DNA of 17,949 nt from DASZHC01 sp035938215 (GTDB lineage: Bacteria > Verrucomicrobiota > Verrucomicrobiia > Chthoniobacterales > JAFAMB01): NCBI GenBank assembly GCA_035938215.1, contig DASZHC010000116.1, positions 1-17,949 of the forward strand, in the 5' to 3' direction. The position numbers and the translations under genes were made by a program. Within the stretch, counting starts at the first letter, position 1. Every line of letters starts with the position of its first letter. This document shows positions 7,801 to 14,740 of this stretch, in pieces. Below the pieces are notes generated by a model. That model made no database searches. It had not been told where the DNA came from and worked only from the letters and a program-made list of their open reading frames with translations.

Positions 7801-8004
7801 CTCGATTGGAGTCGCAACGGTCTCAGCTATGACTTTCGGATCTGCCCCCGGATAGGTCGCCGTCACCTGGACGGTTGGAGGAGCTATCTCTGGATATTGT
7901 GCGGTTGGAAGCGCGATGTATGCCAAAAGACCGGCGATCACCATGACGATCGAGATCACCATCGCAAAAATCGGACGTTCGATAAAAAAGTGAGAGAATC
8001 TCAT
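4813..8004 (-). CDS. RND multidrug efflux permease (HAE1/AcrB-MexB type)
   Basis: This is the inner-membrane proton-antiport pump of a tripartite efflux system. It starts with HFFIERPIFA, typical of the family, and has the GADPKVIAETVATPIE porter region, twelve predicted membrane helices and two large periplasmic loops. The proton relay is intact: Asp-Asp in GIVVDDAIVVVE (residues 410-411 from this start), Lys949 in GLACKNAILIVEFA, and Arg979/Thr986 in RLRPILMT, matching AcrB D407/D408, K940, R971 and T978. The frame also stays open to a GTG at 8028, which would overlap the adaptor stop by 11 bp and follows a GGGAGG. I prefer ATG 8004 because it aligns with the usual N-terminus and leaves a 13-bp gap. 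Length (1063) is normal. No outer-membrane channel gene follows, so the pump must use one encoded elsewhere. The substrate is unknown. Confidence 0.96.
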   Translation of the reverse strand: MRFSHFFIERPIFAMVISIVMVIAGLLAYIALPTAQYPEIAPPTVQVTATYPGADPKVIAETVATPIEEQVNGVENMLYMSSQSTADGSMTLTVTFKLGTNLDIAQVLVQNRVAIATPQLPQEVRNLGVTVQKQSPDLMMVVHLLSPKGIYDQAYISNFAFLQIRDPLSRLDGVGNVNVFGAREYSMRIWLNPNKMYARSLTSDDIVSAIQAQNVQVAAGSLGAEPAPPGTELQLTLNTQGRLITPEQFGEIIVKRGDNGEIVYLADVARTELGAKSYSVTSYLDGKPAVALAIFQLPGSNAVRTAHAVRALMQELSKSFPQGLEYTIVYDPTQFIEQSVEAVIHTLFEAVILVLIVVLVFLQTWRATIIPLLAVPVSLIGTFAVMAVFGFSLNNLSLFGLVLAIGIVVDDAIVVVEAVEHNIEQGMSPKEATQKAMDQVGGAVVAIAVVLSAVFIPTAFISGITGQFYRQFALTIAVSTLISAFNSLTLSPALAGLLLKPRDAKKDYLTKAFDLFLGWFFRSFNKAFGAGVTGYVWIVRRLLRFAAIAILFYAGFLVLTYFGFKTVPVGFIPQQDQGYLIAFAQLPDGASLQRSEEVRKQMSEIARAVPGIIHTVEFTGYSGLDGTNRNNTVTAFLTLAPFEERIKNPRLAGVAITGAVRQKFAQIQDARVLVFPPPPVRGIGNAGGFKMQIQDRRGAGLTALQAATDQLIAKASAGHGLVGLFTSFRSQVPQLYLDIDRRKVETLDVPINSVFSTLQSYLGSTYVNDFNFVNRTDQVNVQGDAPFRTRPESIRDLYTRNNKNQMVPLGTVLDIHEITGPDKVMHYNIYPSAEINGNTLPGVSSGQSIDVMQELAKETLPSQFGYEWTELSLQEILAGNSAVYIFPLCVLFVFLVLAAQYESWSLPLAIILIVPMCLFAAISGVFIRGSDNNIFTQIGFVVLVGLACKNAILIVEFAKQQMDEGRDRHEAAVEASRLRLRPILMTSFAFTLGVFPLVRAVGPGSEMRQALGTAVFSGMIGVTFFGIFLTPVFFSVIMKLFASSKEKPRVVQTLGENQPAAWH

Positions 8005-8017
8005 GTCGTTCCCGGGA

Positions 8018-9310
8018 TTAACGGCCACCTCCCGGTTTAGCGGGGTTCTTGTTCTGGCCAGTTCCCTCCGCTTTTTTCTCCTGCTGCGGATTTCCGGCCT
8101 CGCTCGGCTTCACGACTTCCTCCCTGTTGGTCGTGGTCGATAACTGAAGTTGATTGATAGTAAATCGGGCCATATCCCCAGGCTGGGGACTAACTTTTGA
8201 ACCGGGACGTGCATTGACGATGCCGTTGACAATGACTTGTTCATCCCCAGTCAAGCCGCTTCGAACGACGCGCAAGCCTTCGACCTCCGGACCGAGTACC
8301 AGCGGTTTCACCCCAACAACATTCTGATCATCAATAACAAGCACGAACTTTGTTCCCTGATCCGTTCCGATTGCGCGATCCGTGACCAGAATCGCTTCGT
8401 GCAGCGGCCCTCCCGCCACGCGCACGCGAACGAAAGCGCCCGGCGTCAAAAATGCGGTCGCGTTGGGGAAAACCCCTCGGACCTGCAATGTGCCGGTTGA
8501 CGGATCGAACTGGTTATTGATGAAGTCGATGACTCCTTCGTGCGGAAAACCTCTTTCGTTTTCGAGCTGCAGATGAACGGGCACCGACTGGGATCTTGCG
8601 TCGGCTAATTTGCCTTGTCTGACCAGTTGCTGATACTTCAGGACCGCCCGTTCGTCGACGTTGAAATAAGCGTAGATCGGGTCAATGCTGACGATGTTCG
8701 TGAGCAGCGTTGAATCGGCTTGCACGAGATTTCCAACAGTCACTTGTTCCCGGCTGATGCGCCCGGAGATCGGGGAAGTAACCTGCGTGAAGTTCAGATT
8801 TAACTTTGCTGTTTCGACCGCAGCGGCGTTCGCTAGAACCTGCGCCGCAGCCTGACTCTTGTTCGAAAGTGCGGTATCAAAGTCCTCCTTTGCAATTACG
8901 CCGGACTGCCGGAGCCGGTCTTGTCTGGCAAAGTTAGCCTCTTGGAGTTGTTGATTGGCCTGGGCCTGGCGCAGTTGGGCTTGGGCCTGGTCCAGGGCGG
9001 CTTGATACGGCCTGGGATCGATCACAAACAAAAGGTCCCCTTTATAAACCCGGTCGCCGGCCTTGAAAGTGATATTGTCGATATAACCACTGACTCGCGG
9101 CCGGATGTCCACACTCTCTACAGCACCGGTCCGGCCGGTGTATTCGTCCCACTCGATAATCTCCTTCTTGATCGGTTTGGCAACTGTGACCGGCGGAGGT
9201 GGAGGCGCCGGAGGCGGGGCCGGTTTGTTACAGCCCGAAAGCGCGTCGCAGATAATGTATAGAGCGAAAATGCTTGAGAACGTCCTGATCTGCAGAAGTG
9301 CCTGCGTCAT
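8018..9310 (-). CDS. RND efflux periplasmic adaptor lipoprotein (AcrA/MexA type)
   Basis: This is the membrane-fusion subunit that links the RND pump to an outer-membrane channel. The N-terminus is a lipoprotein signal ending LSGC, with lipidated Cys27, followed by a proline-rich linker (30-41). Then come the split lipoyl half-motif VDIRPRVSGYIDNITFKAGDRVYKG (about 67-91), an alpha-helical hairpin rich in Ala and Gln (about 101-170), the second lipoyl half LNLNFTQVTSPISGRISREQVTVG (about 169-192), and the beta-barrel and membrane-proximal domains. The C-terminus is a hydrophilic Gly/Lys/Pro tail. A strong ribosome-binding site precedes the ATG. It is the first gene of an operon with the permease, separated by 13 bp or overlapping by 11 depending on the permease start. 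No TetR or MarR regulator is adjacent. Confidence 0.95.
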   Translation of the reverse strand: MTQALLQIRTFSSIFALYIICDALSGCNKPAPPPAPPPPPVTVAKPIKKEIIEWDEYTGRTGAVESVDIRPRVSGYIDNITFKAGDRVYKGDLLFVIDPRPYQAALDQAQAQLRQAQANQQLQEANFARQDRLRQSGVIAKEDFDTALSNKSQAAAQVLANAAAVETAKLNLNFTQVTSPISGRISREQVTVGNLVQADSTLLTNIVSIDPIYAYFNVDERAVLKYQQLVRQGKLADARSQSVPVHLQLENERGFPHEGVIDFINNQFDPSTGTLQVRGVFPNATAFLTPGAFVRVRVAGGPLHEAILVTDRAIGTDQGTKFVLVIDDQNVVGVKPLVLGPEVEGLRVVRSGLTGDEQVIVNGIVNARPGSKVSPQPGDMARFTINQLQLSTTTNREEVVKPSEAGNPQQEKKAEGTGQNKNPAKPGGGR

Positions 9311-9314
9311 TAGC

Positions 9315-9320
9315 CCTCCT
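9315..9320 (-). promoter_or_regulatory. Strong Shine-Dalgarno of the efflux adaptor
   Basis: AGGAGG on the minus strand ends four bases before the ATG at 9310. It is the best ribosome-binding site in the window and fixes the adaptor start. Most other genes here have weak or no Shine-Dalgarno sequences. Confidence 0.8.
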
Positions 9321-9337
9321 TTCGTTTGGCGAATGTT

Positions 9338-9353
9338 TATATTCTTTTAAAAG
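9338..9353 (-). promoter_or_regulatory. Possible promoter or operator element of the efflux operon
   Basis: An AT-rich stretch upstream of the adaptor gene contains TATAAA on the minus strand, next to the 10-bp palindrome CTTTTAAAAG (9344-9353). The hexamer is a plausible -10. I find no good -35 at the correct distance, so this is weak. Confidence 0.25.
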
Positions 9354-9450
9354 CCCCAAAGGTGATCTTCTAACACTTCCACAGCGCCGGTTCAACGTAT
9401 CCGTGCCCAGGATCATGCCGATTGCTCAAAGCAACATCAACAGAACATGC

Positions 9451-10767
9451 TCACTCCGGTGCGCGGGCGAACGAGAGCTTGTAAATTGTTCCGCTCGTAT
9501 CATCTGAAATGAGCAAATTTCCATCGCGATCTGGAACGGCGTCCACCGGGCGACCCCAAACTTGCTGCGATTCATCGTTGAGCCATCCAGACACGAGGTC
9601 CGCCTGCTGACCTGGCCTGCCGTTGGCCAGCCACGGAAAAATGACCACTTTGTATCCGGTCTTGCGCGTGCGATTCCAGGAGCCGTGCAATGCGACAACC
9701 GCCGCATTTCGAAACGGGCGGGGAACTTTCGAATTCTGAAGAAACGATAAACCCAAGGGAGCCGAGTGTGCCTGGATTCCCTTGTCGATGCGTCTGAAAG
9801 CATTTGCCGGGAAGCGGCTCCAGCCGGGATTGGTTTCGAAGTCGGGATCAAAGCTCATATTGTCCAATCCCTTGTCTGGATTCGGATTTGCGAACGGCCA
9901 TCCATAGTTTGCTCCTTCGATGACCTCGATGAATTCATCCGGCGGATGGTCGTCTATGTAGGCCGGCAGCAGCCGGCCGTAGGCACTCTTCCTGTCTCCG
10001 TTTCTGAATGGATACCGAATGTTGTCACGTTCATTTACGACCGCCCACAGCGCGCTCGTTCCGGGTACAAACGCAAGACCTTCGGCATTTCGTATTCCTC
10101 GAGCAAAAAGCTGTAGATTCCTTCCGTCGAGGTCGCATCGGTAGATAGCGGATCGTATCGGGTTGCTCAACGTATCCGCTGGGTCCGCATTGGTTGCTGA
10201 TGCGATATCGACGTACAGCCTTCTGTCGGGGCCGATTGCGATATTCTTAAGCTCGTGGCCATATGCTCCACCAAGGCCGGGACTGCTGCCGTCGGGAAGA
10301 TTGGGAAGCACAATCTCCTGGCTGGCTTTTGAAACGTGCCTTTTTGAATACAGAAAACGGCTGACACGGTTCGATTCGCTGACATAGAGATACGTTTTTT
10401 CGCCGATACGCTCGAATACCATGCCGTGGGGCAATCGCAGCCCGGCAATGAGTTCACTGATTTGCGGCTCCGCCGAATCTGATGAGCTTATCAGCAGAAT
10501 CTTGCCTCTCCCCGGCTGAGAAACGAGGATCTCCCCTTCCGGACCAACCGCCAGAAAACGCGCTTCCGGGACTCTCGCCAGCACCGATATTTTCGCGCCC
10601 GCAGGAACATTCAACATTCGTTTTCTGTTGAAGGGAGCGCTCTGCAGCGCTTTCGGCACATCAACTTGAACCATTTCCTGGGCACCAATCGCTGAGGCGA
10701 AAACACAAGACAGTTGAACAATCGATCCCAAGAGCGATGCGGACGCGATGAAAATGAAAGCTTTCAT
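9451..10767 (-). CDS. Secreted PQQ-type sugar (glucose/sorbosone) dehydrogenase family protein
   Basis: This is a six-bladed beta-propeller oxidoreductase of the soluble glucose dehydrogenase/sorbosone dehydrogenase family, which oxidises sugars in the periplasm using pyrroloquinoline quinone and calcium. The start chosen gives MKAFIFIASASLLGSIVQLSCVFASAIGA, a signal peptide, and a 438-residue precursor. The open frame continues 55 codons upstream to 10932, but that part is hydrophilic, would bury the signal and covers the divergent intergenic region. Family marks, numbered from this start, are LPHG (112-115), NAEGLAF (227-233), NERD (245-248), GANYGWP (285-291), HSAPLG (334-339), HGSWNR (361-366) with GYKVV, and GRPVDAVPDRDGNLLISDD (405-423). 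No fused or adjacent cytochrome c is seen, so the electron acceptor is unknown. Several subfamilies have no tested substrate, so specificity is open. Confidence 0.88.
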   Translation of the reverse strand: MKAFIFIASASLLGSIVQLSCVFASAIGAQEMVQVDVPKALQSAPFNRKRMLNVPAGAKISVLARVPEARFLAVGPEGEILVSQPGRGKILLISSSDSAEPQISELIAGLRLPHGMVFERIGEKTYLYVSESNRVSRFLYSKRHVSKASQEIVLPNLPDGSSPGLGGAYGHELKNIAIGPDRRLYVDIASATNADPADTLSNPIRSAIYRCDLDGRNLQLFARGIRNAEGLAFVPGTSALWAVVNERDNIRYPFRNGDRKSAYGRLLPAYIDDHPPDEFIEVIEGANYGWPFANPNPDKGLDNMSFDPDFETNPGWSRFPANAFRRIDKGIQAHSAPLGLSFLQNSKVPRPFRNAAVVALHGSWNRTRKTGYKVVIFPWLANGRPGQQADLVSGWLNDESQQVWGRPVDAVPDRDGNLLISDDTSGTIYKLSFARAPE

Positions 10768-10856
10768 CAAGGATTGGGTGAGGTTGATGGGTCGAAGCTG
10801 CAGTTTCGATGAGACTGAAGGAATTCTTGCTCGTCTGCGCAGGAAAGCAACTAACC

Positions 10857-10886
10857 CGCATTTCTCACGACCCTGTGAGAAATGCG
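10857..10886. repeat. Perfect 12-bp inverted repeat in the divergent intergenic region
   Basis: CGCATTTCTCAC (10857-10868) and GTGAGAAATGCG (10875-10886) are perfect complements around a six-base loop GACCCT. On the plus strand the stem is followed by CATCTTTTCTTTT, a pyrimidine-rich run resembling a weak intrinsic terminator. It lies between the dehydrogenase and permease genes, so it may be a shared operator, an attenuator in the permease leader, or a dispersed palindromic element. Confidence 0.7.
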
Positions 10887-10902
10887 CATCTTTTCTTTTC
10901 CA

Positions 10903-10930
10903 TCGACAAATCAGCGCAACGTCGAATAAC
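10903..10930 (+). promoter_or_regulatory. Weak candidate promoter for the APC permease
   Basis: TCGACA (10903-10908, 5 of 6 to the -35 consensus) and AATAAC (10925-10930, 4 of 6 to the -10) are separated by 16 bp and lie 24 bp upstream of the permease ATG. If real, the 10857-10886 hairpin is upstream of the transcript and would act as an operator rather than an attenuator. Confidence 0.25.
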
Positions 10931-10953
10931 AAAGGGGCTGCTTTCCGCTCTCA

Positions 10954-12264
10954 ATGAGTTTCAAAAAAATCTCTGTCATAACCGCGACTAACCTGGTCAT
11001 TGCAAACATGATAGGAACCGGCGTCTTTACGAGTCTCGGATTTCAGGTTGCGGCGATCAATTCGGATTTCGCGCTAATCGGCCTCTGGGTCGTAGGAGGG
11101 GTTGCGGCCCTTTGCGGTGCGCTTTGTTATGCCGAACTGGCGACGGCGTTGCCAAGGTCCGGCGGCGAATACAACTACCTTTCGCGAATCTATCATCCAT
11201 CCCTGGGTTTTCTTGCAGGGTGGATTTCCGCGATAGTCGGGTTTCCGGCTCCGATCGCCCTGGCGGCTCTCGCATTTGGAAAATATGTGCAAGTTTTTAC
11301 GCCTGGAGTTTCACCCGTTGTCATTTCGCTCGTGGTGGTGTGGATCATCACGGCAATTCATTTATTGGGGCTGCGCGTGGAGGAAATATTCCAGAATTGG
11401 TCCACATTCCTGAAGGTGGGATTAATCCTTGGATTCATCGCTGCCGGATTTTTCGTCGCCAACCCACAGCGCCTCGATCTGGCCCCCGGAGCCGAGGGTC
11501 TCGCAACGCTGATGTCCGGTCCGTTTGCGGTTGGTCTTGTCTACGTCATGTATTCCTATTCCGGTTGGAATGCCGCGAGCTACATCACGGAAGAGGTCGA
11601 GAAGCCTGGCAAAAACTTGCCATGGGCCCTTCTGGTCGGAACGATCATCGTGACTCTGTTTTATGTGGCTCTTAATTTTGTGTTTCTGCTCGCAACGCCG
11701 AAACAGGTTCTGTCGGGCCAGGTCGAAGTTGGCTTGCTCGCGGGTCGGGCAATATTCGGACCGTTGGGTGGGAATTTCGTGAGTGCGCTCATCGCCGTCG
11801 GACTGATCGCAACGATCAGCGCGATGGCATGGCTCGGCCCGAGAGTCACAAAACGGATGGGTGAGGATTTGCCAAAGTTGCGACTCTTCGCCCGAAGTTC
11901 GCCACGAGGAACACCTTACGTCGCTGTCCTTTTTCAGCTGATTGTCGTTACGATTCTCGTCGTGACGGGAACATTTGACGCCGTTCTCATTTATACGCAA
12001 TTCAGCCTGCTTCTCTGTTCGTTTTTAACCGTTCTCGGGTTGATCGTGCTTCGAACTCGAGAGCCTGGACTTGAGCGCCCATATAAAGTTTGGCTTTATC
12101 CAATCACGCCGCTCCTATTCCTCATCATAACCTTGTGGATGATGATTTTCGTCGTTCTAGGCAAGCCAACCGAGTCTCTGCTTGGTCTGATCACGGCCAT
12201 CGCCGGATTGATCATCTTTTTCTTTTCGAGAGAACCTGGCAGGCTCTCGGCTCGAAACCGGTAG
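10954..12264 (+). CDS. APC-superfamily amino acid permease
   Basis: This is a cytoplasmic-membrane transporter of 436 residues with about twelve hydrophobic helices and the LeuT fold expected of the APC family. The family's first-helix unwound motif is present as NMIGTGVFTSLG (residues 18-29), where backbone atoms hold the substrate amino and carboxyl groups. PRSGGEYNYLSRIY (67-80) is the conserved second-helix/loop motif. ERPYKVWLYPITPLLFL near the C-terminus is the usual late-helix signature of the amino acid-polyamine-organocation group. Substrate cannot be decided; the sequence looks closer to neutral or L-type permeases than to arginine/ornithine antiporters. It is divergent from the sugar dehydrogenase, with about 186 bp between starts. 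A purine-rich AAAGGGG lies 16-17 bases before the ATG, too far for an ideal ribosome site. The stop codon lies within the first arm of a 21-bp inverted repeat. Confidence 0.92.
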   Translation: MSFKKISVITATNLVIANMIGTGVFTSLGFQVAAINSDFALIGLWVVGGVAALCGALCYAELATALPRSGGEYNYLSRIYHPSLGFLAGWISAIVGFPAPIALAALAFGKYVQVFTPGVSPVVISLVVVWIITAIHLLGLRVEEIFQNWSTFLKVGLILGFIAAGFFVANPQRLDLAPGAEGLATLMSGPFAVGLVYVMYSYSGWNAASYITEEVEKPGKNLPWALLVGTIIVTLFYVALNFVFLLATPKQVLSGQVEVGLLAGRAIFGPLGGNFVSALIAVGLIATISAMAWLGPRVTKRMGEDLPKLRLFARSSPRGTPYVAVLFQLIVVTILVVTGTFDAVLIYTQFSLLLCSFLTVLGLIVLRTREPGLERPYKVWLYPITPLLFLIITLWMMIFVVLGKPTESLLGLITAIAGLIIFFFSREPGRLSARNR

Positions 12265-12356
12265 AATCCTTGAAAAGCAAAATCGATTGCAGACGAGTCA
12301 ACTTTTTCAGTTTCCGGGCATGAATCGTTCAAAGGTTTTGCTTTTCAAGGATTCTA
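12262..12356. repeat. 95-bp unit with perfect 21-bp terminal inverted repeats
   Basis: The arm at 12262-12282 (beginning TAGAATCCTTG, ending AGCAAAA) is exactly the reverse complement of 12336-12356. The spacer is 53 bp. Inside it CGATT (12284-12288) pairs with AATCG (12323-12327), continuing the stem across an eight-base bulge on one side. The first three bases of the left arm are the permease stop codon. Downstream is TAAGC, not a T-run. Reading it as a long 3' hairpin or as a miniature inverted-repeat element are both possible. No target duplication is evident. Confidence 0.8.
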
Positions 12357-12358
12357 TA

Positions 12359-12441
12359 AGCGAGGCCGCTTCACCCAACCGATGCTGCTCCCACGCGGCC
12401 TTGCTACCCCTACATCCCCCGTCCGAGACGCGGCCTCGCTA
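12359..12441. repeat. Alternative-pairing inverted repeats upstream of the secreted hypothetical
   Basis: AGCGAGGCCGC (12359-12369) is the exact complement of GCGGCCTCGCT (12430-12440). It can also pair with GCGGCCTTGCT (12395-12405) through a single G-U. The two right-hand arms belong to a 14-bp direct repeat with one mismatch (12393-12406 and 12428-12441). The left arm can thus form either of two mutually exclusive GC-rich hairpins, the second ending 11 bp before the ATG at 12452. This could be a leader switch or an expanded palindromic repeat. Confidence 0.6.
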
Positions 12442-12451
12442 GCACCAATCC

Positions 12452-13669
12452 ATGAAGAAGAACACAATGCGGTCCCCTGTTGAAATAGTAATCTGTCTGG
12501 GCCTTCTCCTGGGACACCCCCTGCCCGCACAGGAGGCGGTTCCGCAACCGTCTGCAGCTGATACCCAGCAACAGCAACTCCAACCTGAGACGCCTGCGGC
12601 TCAGCCTCTTGAGACACCCGTGACGCCGGCACCTCAGACCGCCGTAAAGAGTTCCCCTGAAAACGACGCTGCCCGGTATTTTGCGGGCCTTGCGCTTGCG
12701 CCTGGTTCGCCGTTAACGGCTCTCACTCAGGATCCGCGCTGGGCAATGCACGCGCGCGCAATGAATCTGGCATTTTCTCAGCTTGAACAGCGTCAACTTA
12801 ACAACATTCGCATTTTCCGTTCTGAAAACGTCGCTCCTGCGACCCAGGCAAGTCGCACCTGCGTCTATTTCTTCAGTGGACCCGATTTTCTTTACGCCGA
12901 TGCAATGTTCAGCGATTGCTCCACGTTCGTCCTCCAGGGACTCGAAGCGGTCGATCCAGTGCCGGATCTTCTAACAACGCCCCCCGCCGCCTTGGCCGGT
13001 ACGCTTGAAAATATCCAAGCTTCGCTTAACACACTTCTGAGTTTCAGCTTTTTCAAAACCAAGGATATGCGGCAAGATTTTCAGAGGGCTCAGCTGAAAG
13101 GCGTGCTTCCTGTCATTTTCGTTTTCATGGCGCGCACCGGCAAGGAAATTGAGTCCGTGGAATACATCTCTCTGGATAAGGATGGCAAGGTCGTCCAGGC
13201 ACAGCGAGGCTTTATCCGAGGAGCAAAAATCGACTTCGTCGACCCGGCATCGGGCTCGAGAAAAGCGATGTACTATTTTACCTCGGATCTTTCGGACGAT
13301 GCTCTAAAAAGAAACCCAGCCCTGCTTCGCTTCTGCGAAGGTCTTGGACCTGCCAACAGCCTGCTGAAGGCGGCCTCCTACCTTCTCCACGGCGGCAATT
13401 TCACCACTATCCGCAATTTCCTCCTTCAAAACAGCGCTTCCGTACTCCAAGACGATTCCGGAATCCCCGTCCGTTATTTCACGCCCGATAAGTGGAACTT
13501 AAGATTCTTTGGAGCGTACACGGGACCCATTGACCTTTTTAAGAATTATTTCCAACCGGACTTGCGGCAGTATTACGAAGCGAGCTCTCCGAAACGCCTT
13601 ACGTTCGGGTTCGGGTACAAATGGAACAACAGAAGCTCAACATTATTCTTGGCAGTCCGCAAAAATTGA
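12452..13669 (+). CDS. Secreted hypothetical protein, 405 residues
   Basis: The N-terminus has a signal peptide (hydrophobic VEIVICLGLLLGHPLPAQ, about 10-27, with cleavage likely after Ala26 or Gln27). A Pro/Gln/Thr-rich linker of about 40 residues follows (28-66), then a globular domain. The domain holds a striking segment CVYFFSGPDFLYADAMFSDCSTFVLQGLE (137-165), two cysteines that could form a disulfide, a beta-rich part with VEYISLDKDGKVVQ, and YFTPDKWNLRFFGAYTGPIDLF near the C-terminus. I know of no catalytic motif here, though the FSGPD-YA pattern recurs in unnamed environmental bacterial proteins as I remember them. It is probably periplasmic or outer-membrane associated. The ATG at 12452 has no Shine-Dalgarno; an ATG at 12467 would leave a shorter, equally good signal. 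It converges on the serine hydrolase with only 21 bp between stops. No function is assigned. Confidence 0.75.
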   Translation: MKKNTMRSPVEIVICLGLLLGHPLPAQEAVPQPSAADTQQQQLQPETPAAQPLETPVTPAPQTAVKSSPENDAARYFAGLALAPGSPLTALTQDPRWAMHARAMNLAFSQLEQRQLNNIRIFRSENVAPATQASRTCVYFFSGPDFLYADAMFSDCSTFVLQGLEAVDPVPDLLTTPPAALAGTLENIQASLNTLLSFSFFKTKDMRQDFQRAQLKGVLPVIFVFMARTGKEIESVEYISLDKDGKVVQAQRGFIRGAKIDFVDPASGSRKAMYYFTSDLSDDALKRNPALLRFCEGLGPANSLLKAASYLLHGGNFTTIRNFLLQNSASVLQDDSGIPVRYFTPDKWNLRFFGAYTGPIDLFKNYFQPDLRQYYEASSPKRLTFGFGYKWNNRSSTLFLAVRKN

Positions 13670-13690
13670 GTACCATCTTGAACTCCCCCG

Positions 13691-14740
13691 TCAGCCTCGC
13701 GCAAATATCAAACTTAGAAAGTGCGCGTCCGAAAATCTGCCGTCATCGCGTCCTTGACGTACGACGATCACGTTCATTGACGGAACGATAAACATTCTCT
13801 GATATCCGGATCCGATCGCAGCGATCATGTCTCTTGGCGCTTCTCGACAGAGGCATGTTGCCTGCCAATTCTGGCGCTCCCAAGGTACTTCGAGCATTCT
13901 CTCCACATCCACCTCACGGGCATTTGGGGCCAGGTGATTCAACCAGAAACCCATTCCGAACATCGGGTTGATGCGCGTTCCTCGAAAACATTCCGCCAGG
14001 TATTCCGGACGGACGATCTGGCGACCCCTGTATTTGCCGTCTCTCAGAATCAACTCTCCAAGTCGAGCCCATTGCAAAGCCGTCAGCCGGAATCCGCTGG
14101 CCAAAAGGGGATTGCCTCGCGCGTCTTCCCTGAAATCCACGTACGCAATTCCGAGCGGGCGAAGGATACGGCGGGTTAAATATTCCTTAGGGGTCATCTG
14201 CTTCGACGCCAGCTTGCGTCGAAGGACTTCACTGAAGATCTGTAATTGGCTCGGGCCGTAGATGAAGGATGCACCCCGCTGCACGGCAGCCGGCAACCGA
14301 ACGCTATAGCCGTTCCGATCGGAAATACTTCTTCCATGCAGCGAAAATGCAGGTTCGATCCCGGCGGTAAAATTCAGCAGATCGCGCACACGGATTTCTG
14401 ATTTTTCCGGGTTGCTGCACCACTCGGGGATGGTGTTGCAAACCGGTTCATCGAAGTCCAGAATTCCGTCTTGAGCTGCAGCAGCCGCCGCGACGCACCA
14501 AAAGCCTTTCGTGCCGCTGAAAATCGAGGCAATCCGGTCGCGATCGTCACCGTTTGCGTAGCTCTCATAAATCACGTTTCCATCCTGCATGACAAGGAAT
14601 GAATAGCCGCGATGCAGGGCGGAATATCGGGAGGCGGCTCGCAGAGATGCAGCACTTATTTTTCCTGTGGCCGCTTGAACAATTTCACATGGCATCGCCA
14701 TGCAAACCAACGCAGTTAAGAGAATTCCATGGTGTCGCAT
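13691..14740 (-). CDS. Secreted serine hydrolase, beta-lactamase/PBP (class C-like) fold
   Basis: This is a periplasmic or secreted member of the class C beta-lactamase/esterase/D-aminopeptidase family. The nucleophile motif SxxK is present as FSGTKG (Ser75 and Lys78 from this start). The second-motif Tyr is likely Tyr161 in FIYGPSQLQIF. The third-motif region reads AIGSGYQRMFIVPSMNVIVVRQG near the C-terminus, close to the GxGxQ form seen in 6-aminohexanoate-dimer-hydrolase-like and EstB-like proteins. The start is ambiguous. ATG 14740 gives MRHHGILLTALVCMAMPCEIVQA, a good signal peptide. GTG 14821 lies four bases after the kinase stop, has AGGA seven bases ahead, and adds 27 residues with their own hydrophobic run. 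Either way it probably forms one operon with the sensor kinase. Substrate could be a beta-lactam, a peptidoglycan peptide or an ester; beta-lactamase activity is not implied. Confidence 0.85.
   Translation of the reverse strand: MRHHGILLTALVCMAMPCEIVQAATGKISAASLRAASRYSALHRGYSFLVMQDGNVIYESYANGDDRDRIASIFSGTKGFWCVAAAAAAQDGILDFDEPVCNTIPEWCSNPEKSEIRVRDLLNFTAGIEPAFSLHGRSISDRNGYSVRLPAAVQRGASFIYGPSQLQIFSEVLRRKLASKQMTPKEYLTRRILRPLGIAYVDFREDARGNPLLASGFRLTALQWARLGELILRDGKYRGRQIVRPEYLAECFRGTRINPMFGMGFWLNHLAPNAREVDVERMLEVPWERQNWQATCLCREAPRDMIAAIGSGYQRMFIVPSMNVIVVRQGRDDGRFSDAHFLSLIFARG

Noticed and set aside
7084..8040. 318-codon open frame on the plus strand
   Set aside because: It is antisense to the intact RND permease, has an arginine/histidine-rich shadow composition and no motif.
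10768..10932. 55-codon N-terminal extension of the sugar dehydrogenase
   Set aside because: It would place a hydrophilic basic segment ahead of a clear signal peptide and occupies the regulatory region.
10748..10991. Short plus-strand frames in the divergent intergenic region
   Set aside because: They run through the hairpin and the permease start in wrong frames, and their products look random.
11422..12000. 192-codon minus-strand frame inside the permease gene
   Set aside because: It is antisense to a well-supported APC permease; composition rich in Asp, Arg and Gln is typical of the complement of hydrophobic codons.
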